Of a stretch of 64,000 bases of DNA, positions 50,836-58,340 are shown piece after piece. The notes beneath the pieces are model-generated. The model was not told where the DNA came from. It saw nothing but the letters and a program-made list of their open reading frames with translations, and ran no database searches. Source of the stretch: Candidatus Methylomirabilis lanthanidiphila (GTDB lineage Bacteria > Methylomirabilota > Methylomirabilia > Methylomirabilales > Methylomirabilaceae); the NCBI GenBank assembly GCA_902196205.1, contig CABIKM010000006.1:1-64000 (forward strand), in the 5' to 3' direction. Each line of letters begins with the position of its first letter. Position 1 is the stretch's first letter. Both the position numbers and the translations under genes were made by a program.

Positions 50836-51813
50836 TCACCAGTCTCGATCTCCGACAAAATCGACCATCAGGACAAGCGAGCGCTTGGCGGCCGAATCCG
50901 GAAAGAAGCCGAGCGAGGTCTTGGCTTTCTTGAGGTAGGTGCGGACCAGCTCCATCGTGGCCGAAACGGCGCCGTATCGTTCTACGATCGCCTTCACCTC
51001 TGCCAGGTCGGACTCGCCGAGGGTCGTCTGCGCGGCCAGCTCTCTGATCCTGCCCTGATCGGCCTCTGAGCCTGCCCGCATCACGTGGAGCACGGGAAAC
51101 GTCACCTTCCCCTCCTTGAAATCGTTACCCACGGGCTTACCCAGCCGGTCCTCCTCGGCGACAAAGTCCAGCGCGTCATCGACCAACTGGAACCCAATCC
51201 CCAGATTCAGGCCAAACTCGGTCAACGCCGCCACCTCTTCCGCCGGCCTCCCGGCGATGAGGGCGCCGGTCCGACATGCGACAGAGATCAGGGCGGCGGT
51301 CTTTGACGTAATGATGTTCAGATATTCGTGATACGCAAGGTCGAGATTTCCGGCCATCTGGGCTTCGCGCACCTGGCCCTCAATCATCCGGACCGTCGCA
51401 TCGGCAAAGGCCCGCATGACTGCCAGGTCGCCGTCGATCACCAGCATCTGGAGTGATCTGGCATACAGGAAATCGCCGGCCAGCACAGAGATCTGAGACC
51501 CCCAGGTACTGTTCGCCGACGGCAGCCCGCGGCGCTTGTCGGCGCGATCGATGATATCATCATGGATCAGTGTGGCTGCATGCATATACTCGGCCACCAC
51601 CGCCAAGTCGATGTTGCGCGCCCCGCCGCCATAACCGCAGAGCTTGGCCGACAGCAACAGCAATGCAGGCCGGACCCGTTTCCCGCCGCTCTTGAGGACA
51701 TACCGGATGATCTCGGAGATCAACTCGACATCGCCGCTGATGTCTTGGAGCAGCCGCTCTTCGACCAGGGCGAGTTCAGGAGCCACAGGGGAGAGAATCG
51801 TCTCAGCAATCAT
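50836..51813 (-). CDS. ispB: Polyprenyl diphosphate synthase
   Basis: 325 residues. First Asp motif LIHDDIIDRADKRRG, second DDALDFVAEEDRLGKPVGND, GGKRVRPALLLL. Makes a long all-trans prenyl diphosphate, probably for a quinone side chain. Chain length cannot be read with certainty. 30 bp upstream of lepA. Confidence 0.9.
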   Translation of the reverse strand: MIAETILSPVAPELALVEERLLQDISGDVELISEIIRYVLKSGGKRVRPALLLLSAKLCGYGGGARNIDLAVVAEYMHAATLIHDDIIDRADKRRGLPSANSTWGSQISVLAGDFLYARSLQMLVIDGDLAVMRAFADATVRMIEGQVREAQMAGNLDLAYHEYLNIITSKTAALISVACRTGALIAGRPAEEVAALTEFGLNLGIGFQLVDDALDFVAEEDRLGKPVGNDFKEGKVTFPVLHVMRAGSEADQGRIRELAAQTTLGESDLAEVKAIVERYGAVSATMELVRTYLKKAKTSLGFFPDSAAKRSLVLMVDFVGDRDW

Positions 51814-51828
51814 GCGCGCGCCTCTACG

Positions 51829-53544
51829 TCAATCGGGTCTGTCTTTCGGACCATAACGGTTAGAGTATAGGACATACCCCCCTCGCCTGTCCAAGGGGAA
51901 AATGTCCGGGACCTCCCGCAGGCGGGTCTCTGCGGCTATCCTGGCAATGATGAAGAGCTGCCCATGATCGGTCATAAGACGCTGAAACTCTGCCTCCTCG
52001 CCTTTTCTAATGATCGCAACCGGTCGTTCCGAGTAAAACACAAGGCTGGGCGCGTTCAGATCATAGGTCGCCAAACGGCCGATGGGGCGAAGCTCTTGCC
52101 TGGCGATGAGGGCAAAGTCCCGAAGGGATTTCTGAAGACTCTCCTGGACGGCCGGGGCAATCCGATATACAGCCAGCACCAGGCTGAGGATCATTGTCCC
52201 CGCCATCGCAGCCGCCGCCGCATTCCCCTGCCCTCGCCGCCGGGCCGCGACCGCAAGGGTCAATCCAAGCAGAAAGAGGACGGCCAACACGTACGGTGCG
52301 AGTCCAAACTCAAATGGGGGGATGTCAGGCGCCTCTCGGAGGCGGATGCGATCGGCAAGAGAAGGGAGCCAGAGAAGGAACGCCGCAAGCGAACAGGTCA
52401 TCCCGCCCACGAGCCAGTCACATGCCCTCGCCCATCCCCCCGCCTGCCGTCGTTCGTCGAGGCCGACATCTCCTGCGATCCCCGCCAGCAAGGCGAGCGC
52501 AGGGACGGCAGGAAAGATATACGAGGGGAGTTTCGTACGGGAGAATGAGAAAAAGAGTACGACCACGCCGCACCAGACCCACAGAAAGAGCAACAGCTCC
52601 TGCCGTTCGGACAGTTCGGCGCGGAGTCGACTCCGGATCGTCCAGAGTCGGCCAAAGGCATCGGGTAGCGTCCCGCTCCACGGGAAAAAGCCGAAAACGA
52701 CTACCGGTAAGAAATACAAAATGCCCCCGACATGACCCGATATCACGCCCAGATAGCGGTTCAGATGGTGCTGCACAACAAATACTTGAACGAACGCCCA
52801 ACCATTCTCACGCAGGACCAATACATACCATGGCAGCGCGATCACGGCAAACAGGCCAATACCGGGAAGCAGGCGGAGTCTTGAGAGGGTCGCCCGACCC
52901 TTTCTACGAATAGCCAGAAACAGGCCGACGACCAATCCGGGCAGCAGAAGGCCGATAGGGCCCTTCGTGAGAACGGCAAGCGCTATGGCGACATACCCGG
53001 CGAATGGGAGACGCTCGCGCGTCCTGTCTGTCGCCAGATAGACCTCGAAAAAACAGAAGAGCGCCCAGGTTGTGCAAAAGGCCAGCGCCATGTCGGTGAC
53101 GGCTGCCCGCGCCAGGGCGACGGTCCCGACGTTCGCAGCAAAGGCCAGCGCAGCGACACAAGCAGCTCGTCGACTCAGCCGTTGCCGTCCGAACAGATAG
53201 ATCGACAGTGTGAGGCCGGTCGCAAAGACGGCAGACCAGAATCGAGCCGCGTACTCGCCGATCCCGAATCCTTTGTAGGCCAACGCGATCAGCCAGTAAA
53301 ACAAGATCGGTTTGTCGAAGCGGGGCTGGAAATTGAAATGGGGTGTGATCCAGTCGCCGGAGATCAGCATCTCCCTCGCCGTTTCGGCGTAGGCCGGCTC
53401 GTCGGCGTCAAAGAGCGGGAGCGAATCCAGGCGACAGAAAAAGAGGAGGAGGCTCACACCGAGAAGGAGGGTCACCACCGCAACTTCTCGGACCCATCGG
53501 GGGGAGCGGGTTGCAGCAGGTATCGCCTTCTCAGGTGTGCCCAT
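51829..53544 (-). CDS. ArnT-like glycosyltransferase (GT83 family)
   Basis: 571 residues from ATG 53544, which overlaps the PAP2 gene end by 14 bp. About 11-12 membrane segments. The DADEPAYAETAREMLISGDW and QPRFDKPILFYWL motifs of ArnT/PMT-type transferases are present. These enzymes move a sugar from a lipid carrier to lipid A or other acceptors on the periplasmic side. Substrate unknown. Confidence 0.88.
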   Translation of the reverse strand: MGTPEKAIPAATRSPRWVREVAVVTLLLGVSLLLFFCRLDSLPLFDADEPAYAETAREMLISGDWITPHFNFQPRFDKPILFYWLIALAYKGFGIGEYAARFWSAVFATGLTLSIYLFGRQRLSRRAACVAALAFAANVGTVALARAAVTDMALAFCTTWALFCFFEVYLATDRTRERLPFAGYVAIALAVLTKGPIGLLLPGLVVGLFLAIRRKGRATLSRLRLLPGIGLFAVIALPWYVLVLRENGWAFVQVFVVQHHLNRYLGVISGHVGGILYFLPVVVFGFFPWSGTLPDAFGRLWTIRSRLRAELSERQELLLFLWVWCGVVVLFFSFSRTKLPSYIFPAVPALALLAGIAGDVGLDERRQAGGWARACDWLVGGMTCSLAAFLLWLPSLADRIRLREAPDIPPFEFGLAPYVLAVLFLLGLTLAVAARRRGQGNAAAAAMAGTMILSLVLAVYRIAPAVQESLQKSLRDFALIARQELRPIGRLATYDLNAPSLVFYSERPVAIIRKGEEAEFQRLMTDHGQLFIIARIAAETRLREVPDIFPLDRRGGYVLYSNRYGPKDRPD

Positions 53545-54193
53545 GCACAGGGGAAAAGGCCGCAAACCGACAGACGATCCAACCCGCCAGGATCCCGACA
53601 GCAGCTCCGGCCACAACGTCAGATGGAAAGTGCTTGGCGAGATACACCCTTGAGAGGGCGACCAGGCCGGCCAGGCCGTAGAAGAGCAACATATACCTGG
53701 GATAGGCACGGGCAAGAACAAATGCCAGAGCGAAGGCGGTTACAGCATGGCCTGAGGGAAATGAAATAAAGCCGGCTCCCTTGCCAAGACATGGAAACTC
53801 GGAAAAGAATTGGCCCGACTTTTCAGTAAGCGGCCGGGCTCGGCAAAACAGGTGCTTAAAGAGCTGACCGGAAAGACTGCTCACAACCACCGCAAATAAT
53901 CCGAGTCTGCCCGCGAGCGCTTCTCGAGGTCTTCCAGCCTTCAGGCCGATGACCAAGAGCATCCCGGCAATAGCGGCATCCGCCAGGCCGTATCCCATGG
54001 CAGTGATCGCCGTCGCGACTCGCAGCCCCCACTCGCTCTGTACCGAAAGGATAAATCCCTTCACTGAACCGTCAATGTACCATATCAGGAAAGGCAGTAC
54101 GACCAGTGACGCGGTGATATAACCTAACACCTTCCTGTCGGACGACTGGGCGAGCGACCCGGAGGGCGTCTGGTAATTTTGCGACCTTAGCAT
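53531..54193 (-). CDS. PAP2-family membrane phosphatase
   Basis: 220 residues from ATG 54193. The three PAP2 motifs are present: KHLFCRARP, PSGHAVTAFA, SRVYLAKHFPSDVVAG. Likely dephosphorylates undecaprenyl diphosphate or another lipid phosphate, consistent with a lipid-linked glycosyltransferase downstream. Confidence 0.9.
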   Translation of the reverse strand: MLRSQNYQTPSGSLAQSSDRKVLGYITASLVVLPFLIWYIDGSVKGFILSVQSEWGLRVATAITAMGYGLADAAIAGMLLVIGLKAGRPREALAGRLGLFAVVVSSLSGQLFKHLFCRARPLTEKSGQFFSEFPCLGKGAGFISFPSGHAVTAFALAFVLARAYPRYMLLFYGLAGLVALSRVYLAKHFPSDVVAGAAVGILAGWIVCRFAAFSPVHGHT

Positions 54194-54209
54194 GATCCCA
54201 TCTGTCCCT

Positions 54210-54470
54210 TCACAGTAAATCGCGCTTCTTGGCCTCGAACTCTTCCTTCCCGATTTCACCCCTCGCATACCGCTTTTTGAGGATTTCGATGGCCGATTCC
54301 TCCGGACGCTGGATAGACTGAATTCTGGAACCGGCCTGCCAGAGCCAACGAACCGCCAGCACCAGCACCAGCAAGATAAGGAGCCAGAAGGCCGTCAGCA
54401 TGACCATCCAGAGGATCCCCCATCCCCAGAACCAGGAGTCATGCGCCATCCCTTCCCACTGCATCGTCAT
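54210..54470 (-). CDS. SHOCT-domain membrane protein
   Basis: 86 residues. One transmembrane segment (LTAFWLLILLVLVLAVRWLW), then a C-terminal SHOCT motif (AIEILKKRYARGEIGKEEFE). SHOCT is a short oligomerisation motif. Overlaps the K+ channel gene by 4 bp. Confidence 0.88.
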   Translation of the reverse strand: MTMQWEGMAHDSWFWGWGILWMVMLTAFWLLILLVLVLAVRWLWQAGSRIQSIQRPEESAIEILKKRYARGEIGKEEFEAKKRDLL

Positions 54471-55468
54471 TGTGGCGCGCTCGTTTCCACTCGCCGCTCC
54501 AACCCTCTCAGGCGGGCAATCTCTCCCAAGGCGACGAGGTGATCCCCAACCGCAATCTTTTCATCCATAGAGGGATCAAAGATCATACCCCCAGACGCCC
54601 GCTTGATTGCCACCACAATCACCCCTCGCTCCTGGCACAGCCCCGAGTCGCGCAGCGTGACTCCCTCACATGGAGATCCCAGGGGTACGACGATCTCCTC
54701 AAGCTGCAACTCGAGACTGTGATAGTGCGTGGCCAGCTCAATGATATCCACCACGGCGGGACGGAGGGCCGCCTGAGCCATGCGGTGCCCCCCCATCGCA
54801 TAGGGCGAGATGACCTTGTCGGCTCCAGCATGGGCGAGTGTTCGTTCGCTCCGCTCCGTCTCAGCCCTGGCAACGACAAAGATAGAGGGATTCAGCTCCT
54901 TGGCTGTAAGGGTCACGAAGACATTGTCCGCATCGACAGGCAGGGTAGCAAAAAGGCCTTTGGCCTGCATCGCTCCGGCCGTCAGTAGAACCTTCTCATC
55001 GGTGGCATCCCCTCTGAGCAGAAGGTAGCCCGCTTCCTCCACCTTGCGAATCCGCTCTTCATCCTGCTCAATGACCACAAACGGGACTGGCTTTGAGGCC
55101 AATTCGCGGCAGATCACCTCTCCGATGCGACCGCACCCACATACTAGATAGTGGTCCGTCAGGGCGCCAATTCGCTTCTCCATTCGCTTCCTCCCGAAGA
55201 ACTCCTGAAACTCCCCCTCCACCACTTTTGCGGTAATGGTGACCGCGGTATAAAACACGACCCCCAAGCCGCCAATCAGGAGCCCGATCGTAAAGATCAT
55301 GCCGACCGAGCTTAAGGGTCTTACCTCGCGAAATCCGACCGTGGAGAGGGTGATGACCGTCATATAGAGGGCTTCGAGCCATGTATACTCCTCGAAGAAA
55401 TGATACCCCAAGACCCCTGCGATCACCACCACCACTAGGAACAGCGCGGCGATCCGTAGCCTTGCCAA
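54467..55468 (-). CDS. Ion-channel protein with RCK (TrkA-N/C) domains
   Basis: 333 residues. Two membrane helices enclosing a pore loop (EALYMTVITLSTVGFREVRP), then TrkA-N (VCGCGRIGEVICRELASKPV, DATDEKVLLTAGA) and TrkA-C (~245-325). The filter reads TVGFRE instead of TVGYGD, so K+ selectivity may be altered. Otherwise typical of Kch/MthK-like channels gated by cytoplasmic ligand. Confidence 0.88.
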   Translation of the reverse strand: MARLRIAALFLVVVVIAGVLGYHFFEEYTWLEALYMTVITLSTVGFREVRPLSSVGMIFTIGLLIGGLGVVFYTAVTITAKVVEGEFQEFFGRKRMEKRIGALTDHYLVCGCGRIGEVICRELASKPVPFVVIEQDEERIRKVEEAGYLLLRGDATDEKVLLTAGAMQAKGLFATLPVDADNVFVTLTAKELNPSIFVVARAETERSERTLAHAGADKVISPYAMGGHRMAQAALRPAVVDIIELATHYHSLELQLEEIVVPLGSPCEGVTLRDSGLCQERGVIVVAIKRASGGMIFDPSMDEKIAVGDHLVALGEIARLRGLERRVETSAPQ

Positions 55469-55498
55469 AGACGATACCCCTCCGTCGCACGATGATAG

Positions 55499-56086
55499 TT
55501 AGGGCTCGATTTTGGAACCCAATACGTCTAGGAACTTGCGCATCCATTCGGGATGGCCGGGCCAGGCGGCGGCCGTCACCAAGTTGCCATCCACATACGC
55601 GTTGGAAAAGGTGGCATTCACCTCTTCCCACGTGGCGCCGGCCCGGATCAGCTCAGGCCGCACAGCCGGATAGGAGGTGCAGCGTTTGCCCTCCACAACC
55701 CCGGCAGCCGTTAAGAGTTGCTGTCCATGGCAAATGGATGCAATTGGTTTATTCTCCTTTGCAAAGTGGCGGACGAGGTCAAGCACCTTCTCGTTCAGGC
55801 GAAGGTACTCCGGTGAGCGCCCCCCCGGGATCACCAGGGCGTCGTAATCTCTGGGTCTGATCCTGGCGAACGTCGCGTTGATGGCGAAGTTGTGGCCCCG
55901 CTTCTCGCTGTACGTCTGGTCTCCTTCGAAGTCGTGGACGGCTGTCCGGATTGTTTCGCCGGCCTTCTTGCCGGGGCAGACCGCATGGACCGTGTGCCCC
56001 ACCATGGTGAGCATCTGAAAGGGGACCATCGCCTCGTAGTCCTCGACAAAATCCCCCACCAGCATCAGAATCTTTTTAGCCGCCAT
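55499..56086 (-). CDS. DJ-1/PfpI-family protein
   Basis: 195 residues from ATG 56086 with AAGGAGG 8 bp upstream. Nucleophile elbow [13 protein letters not shown] with Cys followed by His, the acidic [11 protein letters not shown], and [12 protein letters not shown]. Predicted glyoxalase/deglycase or chaperone of the PfpI group. A longer frame to 56221 reads through a repeat and is not used. Confidence 0.9.
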   Translation of the reverse strand: MAAKKILMLVGDFVEDYEAMVPFQMLTMVGHTVHAVCPGKKAGETIRTAVHDFEGDQTYSEKRGHNFAINATFARIRPRDYDALVIPGGRSPEYLRLNEKVLDLVRHFAKENKPIASICHGQQLLTAAGVVEGKRCTSYPAVRPELIRAGATWEEVNATFSNAYVDGNLVTAAAWPGHPEWMRKFLDVLGSKIEP

Positions 56087-56131
56087 CCTCTTCCTCCTTG
56101 TATACGCGAGGGTATACGTCTTAGACGGTTT

Positions 56132-56217
56132 GTCATTCCGGGCTTGACCCCGGATCGGGTCCGGGGCAGGCTCCGGAATCCAGCGCCCTTCTGGATTCCC
56201 GCTTTCGCGGGAATACC
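56132..56217. repeat. REP-like composite repeat, copy C
   Basis: GTCATTCCGGGCTTGACCC, then CGGATCGGGTCCGG hairpin, CTCCGGAATCCAG, then GGATTCCCGCTTTCGCGGGA. Longest of the three copies. It is 46 bp upstream of the PfpI start. Confidence 0.75.
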
Positions 56218-56264
56218 GCATGCGCCGGTGGCGCGCCCATGGGGATGAAAGTCGATACCCCGCA

Positions 56265-56356
56265 CCCCCTCACCTGTATCCTCTCCCCCAGGTGAGGGGA
56301 GAGGAGATCTTTGTTGATCCTCCTCGCCCCTTGCGGGAGAGGGTTGGGGTGAGGGG
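56265..56356. repeat. CCCTCACC...CTCTCCC repeat, copy 2
   Basis: CCCCTCACCTG...CTCTCCCCCAGGTGAGGGGA pairs with itself, followed by CTCGCCCCTTGCGGGAGAGGG, then TTGGGGTGAGGGG. Relative of 27938-27981. Between this repeat and the TusA-like gene (56357-56632) I see no gene. Confidence 0.65.
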
Positions 56357-56632
56357 ACGTTCTAACCAATGACGTCCATTGTTGCCACGTATGACTATGC
56401 ATAGCAGGGCCAGAATCCGTCTCAGGGCGAGGCTACCAAAAGGCTGGTGCCGGCGCAAGCGGATTTCAGACGCAATGCAGGCGGGCTCGAACAATGCGAC
56501 CCGCCAACGACTCAGCATGAAGGACAACCAGATTGACGAACCCATGCATATTCTGCTACGTTACAGGCCATACATCTTCCGTCCTCAGTCATGCGATCAT
56601 AATGGCGTTCTTTGCGGAGGCTACTAATAGCG

Positions 56633-57040
56633 ATGAAGCGATTTTTACAGCTAGTAGGAGAGATGAGTCACTACCGATTGCCACAGGCCAAGCTTGCGCT
56701 GCAGGAGTTGGCGGCAGACGACGAGCTCGTGATCGTCGTGCCTGAGCAATCGCTCATAGCGGAGATACAGCAGTGGGCCACCAGCCAGGGCTTTACTGTC
56801 GCCGCCCCAAAGAAGATGCTGGATGGCTTGGCCCGGTGGCAACTGTCGGTCAAAAAAGCCGTACCTGCGCCTGTCGTGGAAGAAAAGCCGGCTGCTGCCG
56901 CACCGGCCCCCGCCGCTGCGCCGGTTCCAGCAGCAGCGCCGACGTCTCCCGCGGCACCAGCCGCTCCAGCGGCATCAGCAGCCTCCAGCACACCGACCCC
57001 TGCTGCGGCACCAGCCGCCGCCGACGCCAGCACTCACTAA
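56633..57040 (+). CDS. TusA-like domain protein without the catalytic Cys, with Ala/Pro-rich tail
   Basis: 135 residues from ATG 56633. Residues ~13-55 (YRLPQAKLALQELAADDELV, then QQWATSQGFTV) follow the TusA/SirA fold, where family members have CPxP; here Tyr stands in for the Cys. The tail from ~80 (APAPAAAPVPAAAPTSPAAP) is low-complexity, membrane-anchor-free and probably extended. Function unknown; sulfur transfer is unlikely without Cys. Confidence 0.55.
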   Translation: MKRFLQLVGEMSHYRLPQAKLALQELAADDELVIVVPEQSLIAEIQQWATSQGFTVAAPKKMLDGLARWQLSVKKAVPAPVVEEKPAAAAPAPAAAPVPAAAPTSPAAPAAPAASAASSTPTPAAAPAAADASTH

Positions 57041-57136
57041 TAGTGATCGCTGGCGACAGGCAGCCCGGCCTCGCTGAGCAACACTAGGGGCCCCAGGCTC
57101 GGCAGGAGACAGACTGCAGTGGGGAATCGGATCAAC

Positions 57137-57502
57137 CTATGGTCTCTTGCTGGTCGATTTCGAGCGACTGCCGGACGGGACACGGCGTCTTACAACGGCG
57201 CCCTGCGTTGTTTTTGTACCGCTTGGACGCTTCTCCGGAATGAGCCGAATGAGCGAACGCAACGTGGCGTTTACAGATTCAGAGTCAGAAAAGTATTCCC
57301 GTACATCCGGCTCCAAGATGACCGCGCCTTCTTTGGGCCTTACCTCTTTGACGACCGCCGTGCCGTCTGCCTTGCGAATCGTCACCGTATAACCAGCCTG
57401 CATCGCTCGATAGTGCTTACCGCGCACTCCCCCGCTGAAGTCATACTCGGCACGCATCCCGTCACCATCTTTTCGGTCTGCTTTAGTTGATACCTTCTTC
57501 AT
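57137..57502 (-). CDS. Probable antitoxin partner of the BrnT-like toxin
   Basis: 121 residues from ATG 57502. YDFSGGVRGKHYRAMQAGYT, then VILEPDVREYFSDSESVNA and TLRSLIRLIP form a pattern common in small genes directly after BrnT-type toxins. A basic tail follows. It overlaps the toxin gene by 20 bp. DNA binding and neutralisation are inferred from position. Confidence 0.65.
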   Translation of the reverse strand: MKKVSTKADRKDGDGMRAEYDFSGGVRGKHYRAMQAGYTVTIRKADGTAVVKEVRPKEGAVILEPDVREYFSDSESVNATLRSLIRLIPEKRPSGTKTTQGAVVRRRVPSGSRSKSTSKRP

Positions 57503-57767
57503 ATCGTCTCCGTTCAAGTCTAGTGGCCTTGCGGCAACTGATAATCCGTATGCCTCTATTTCGTTCCGTATAACTTACCACTAGGATACGACCCCCTTCA
57601 GAAGAACCGATATCAATATAGCGCTGCTCATCCGTTGAATGGTCGAGGTCATTAATCGTGATAGAGAATGGGTCGCTCAGAACCGTGCTACCTTCCTCGA
57701 AACTGACTTCGTGCTTGCGGTAGTTCTCTTTCGCCTTCTCTTCATCCCACTCAAAGCTCAGCTTCAA
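57483..57767 (-). CDS. BrnT-family toxin
   Basis: 94 residues. FEWDEEKAKENYRKHEVSFE, DPFSITINDLDHST, ILVVSYTERNRGIRIISCRK, ATRLERRRYEEG is the full BrnT fold (RelE-like ribonuclease). It lies upstream of its probable antitoxin and overlaps it. Confidence 0.88.
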   Translation of the reverse strand: MKLSFEWDEEKAKENYRKHEVSFEEGSTVLSDPFSITINDLDHSTDEQRYIDIGSSEGGRILVVSYTERNRGIRIISCRKATRLERRRYEEGIN

Positions 57768-57925
57768 GGCGACTCCCTTTGAGCCTTAGTGTATCATGAT
57801 TGTGAAGAATGCGGAGAAGGTGACCGAGCCGACAGCGGTGCAGCAACGGCATACCAACCAGTCGTCGCCGCTCCAGGCTTCATGCACAAGGGATTGAAAC
57901 GACCTTAGACGCTCTACGTCTCACA

Positions 57926-58312
57926 TCACTCCAGACGCGCGCTGTGCTCTTCCAACAGCGCCTTGAGGATCGAGCGGTGACAGCGGGTCTCGTCTGCGCA
58001 ATAGCACCCTACGGAAAATGCCGCGTGCTGCGAAAAGGCCGCCAGGAGGCTGAGGAGCCGTCCGGCAGCAGGATGCTTCATCTCGGCCCGGTACCGCTTG
58101 ACAAACGTCTGCCACTGCCGCTCATCTGGAGTGCTGAGTGCGATCTTGACAAGCTCCTCCGACGGCGCCAGCTCAGGCAGCCACACGTCGTAAAAGTCCC
58201 GTGAAGCGTATTCGCTCTTAGGCACTCCCCGTGGCGGACGCCGCACCGTGCCCAGGCGCAGACCCTCGCCCGGAGTCCGAGGATCGCCCAGTCGAACGAC
58301 CCGAATCGCCAT
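57926..58312 (-). CDS. DUF488 family protein
   Basis: 128 residues. VVRLGDPRTPGEGLRLGTVR, FYDVWLPELAPSEELV, and FSVGCYCADETRCHRSILKA with two Cys near the C-terminus match DUF488. Role unknown. Stands alone. Confidence 0.88.
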   Translation of the reverse strand: MAIRVVRLGDPRTPGEGLRLGTVRRPPRGVPKSEYASRDFYDVWLPELAPSEELVKIALSTPDERQWQTFVKRYRAEMKHPAAGRLLSLLAAFSQHAAFSVGCYCADETRCHRSILKALLEEHSARLE

Positions 58313-58340
58313 GACTCTGATCCTCCCGTTTCGCCCGCTC

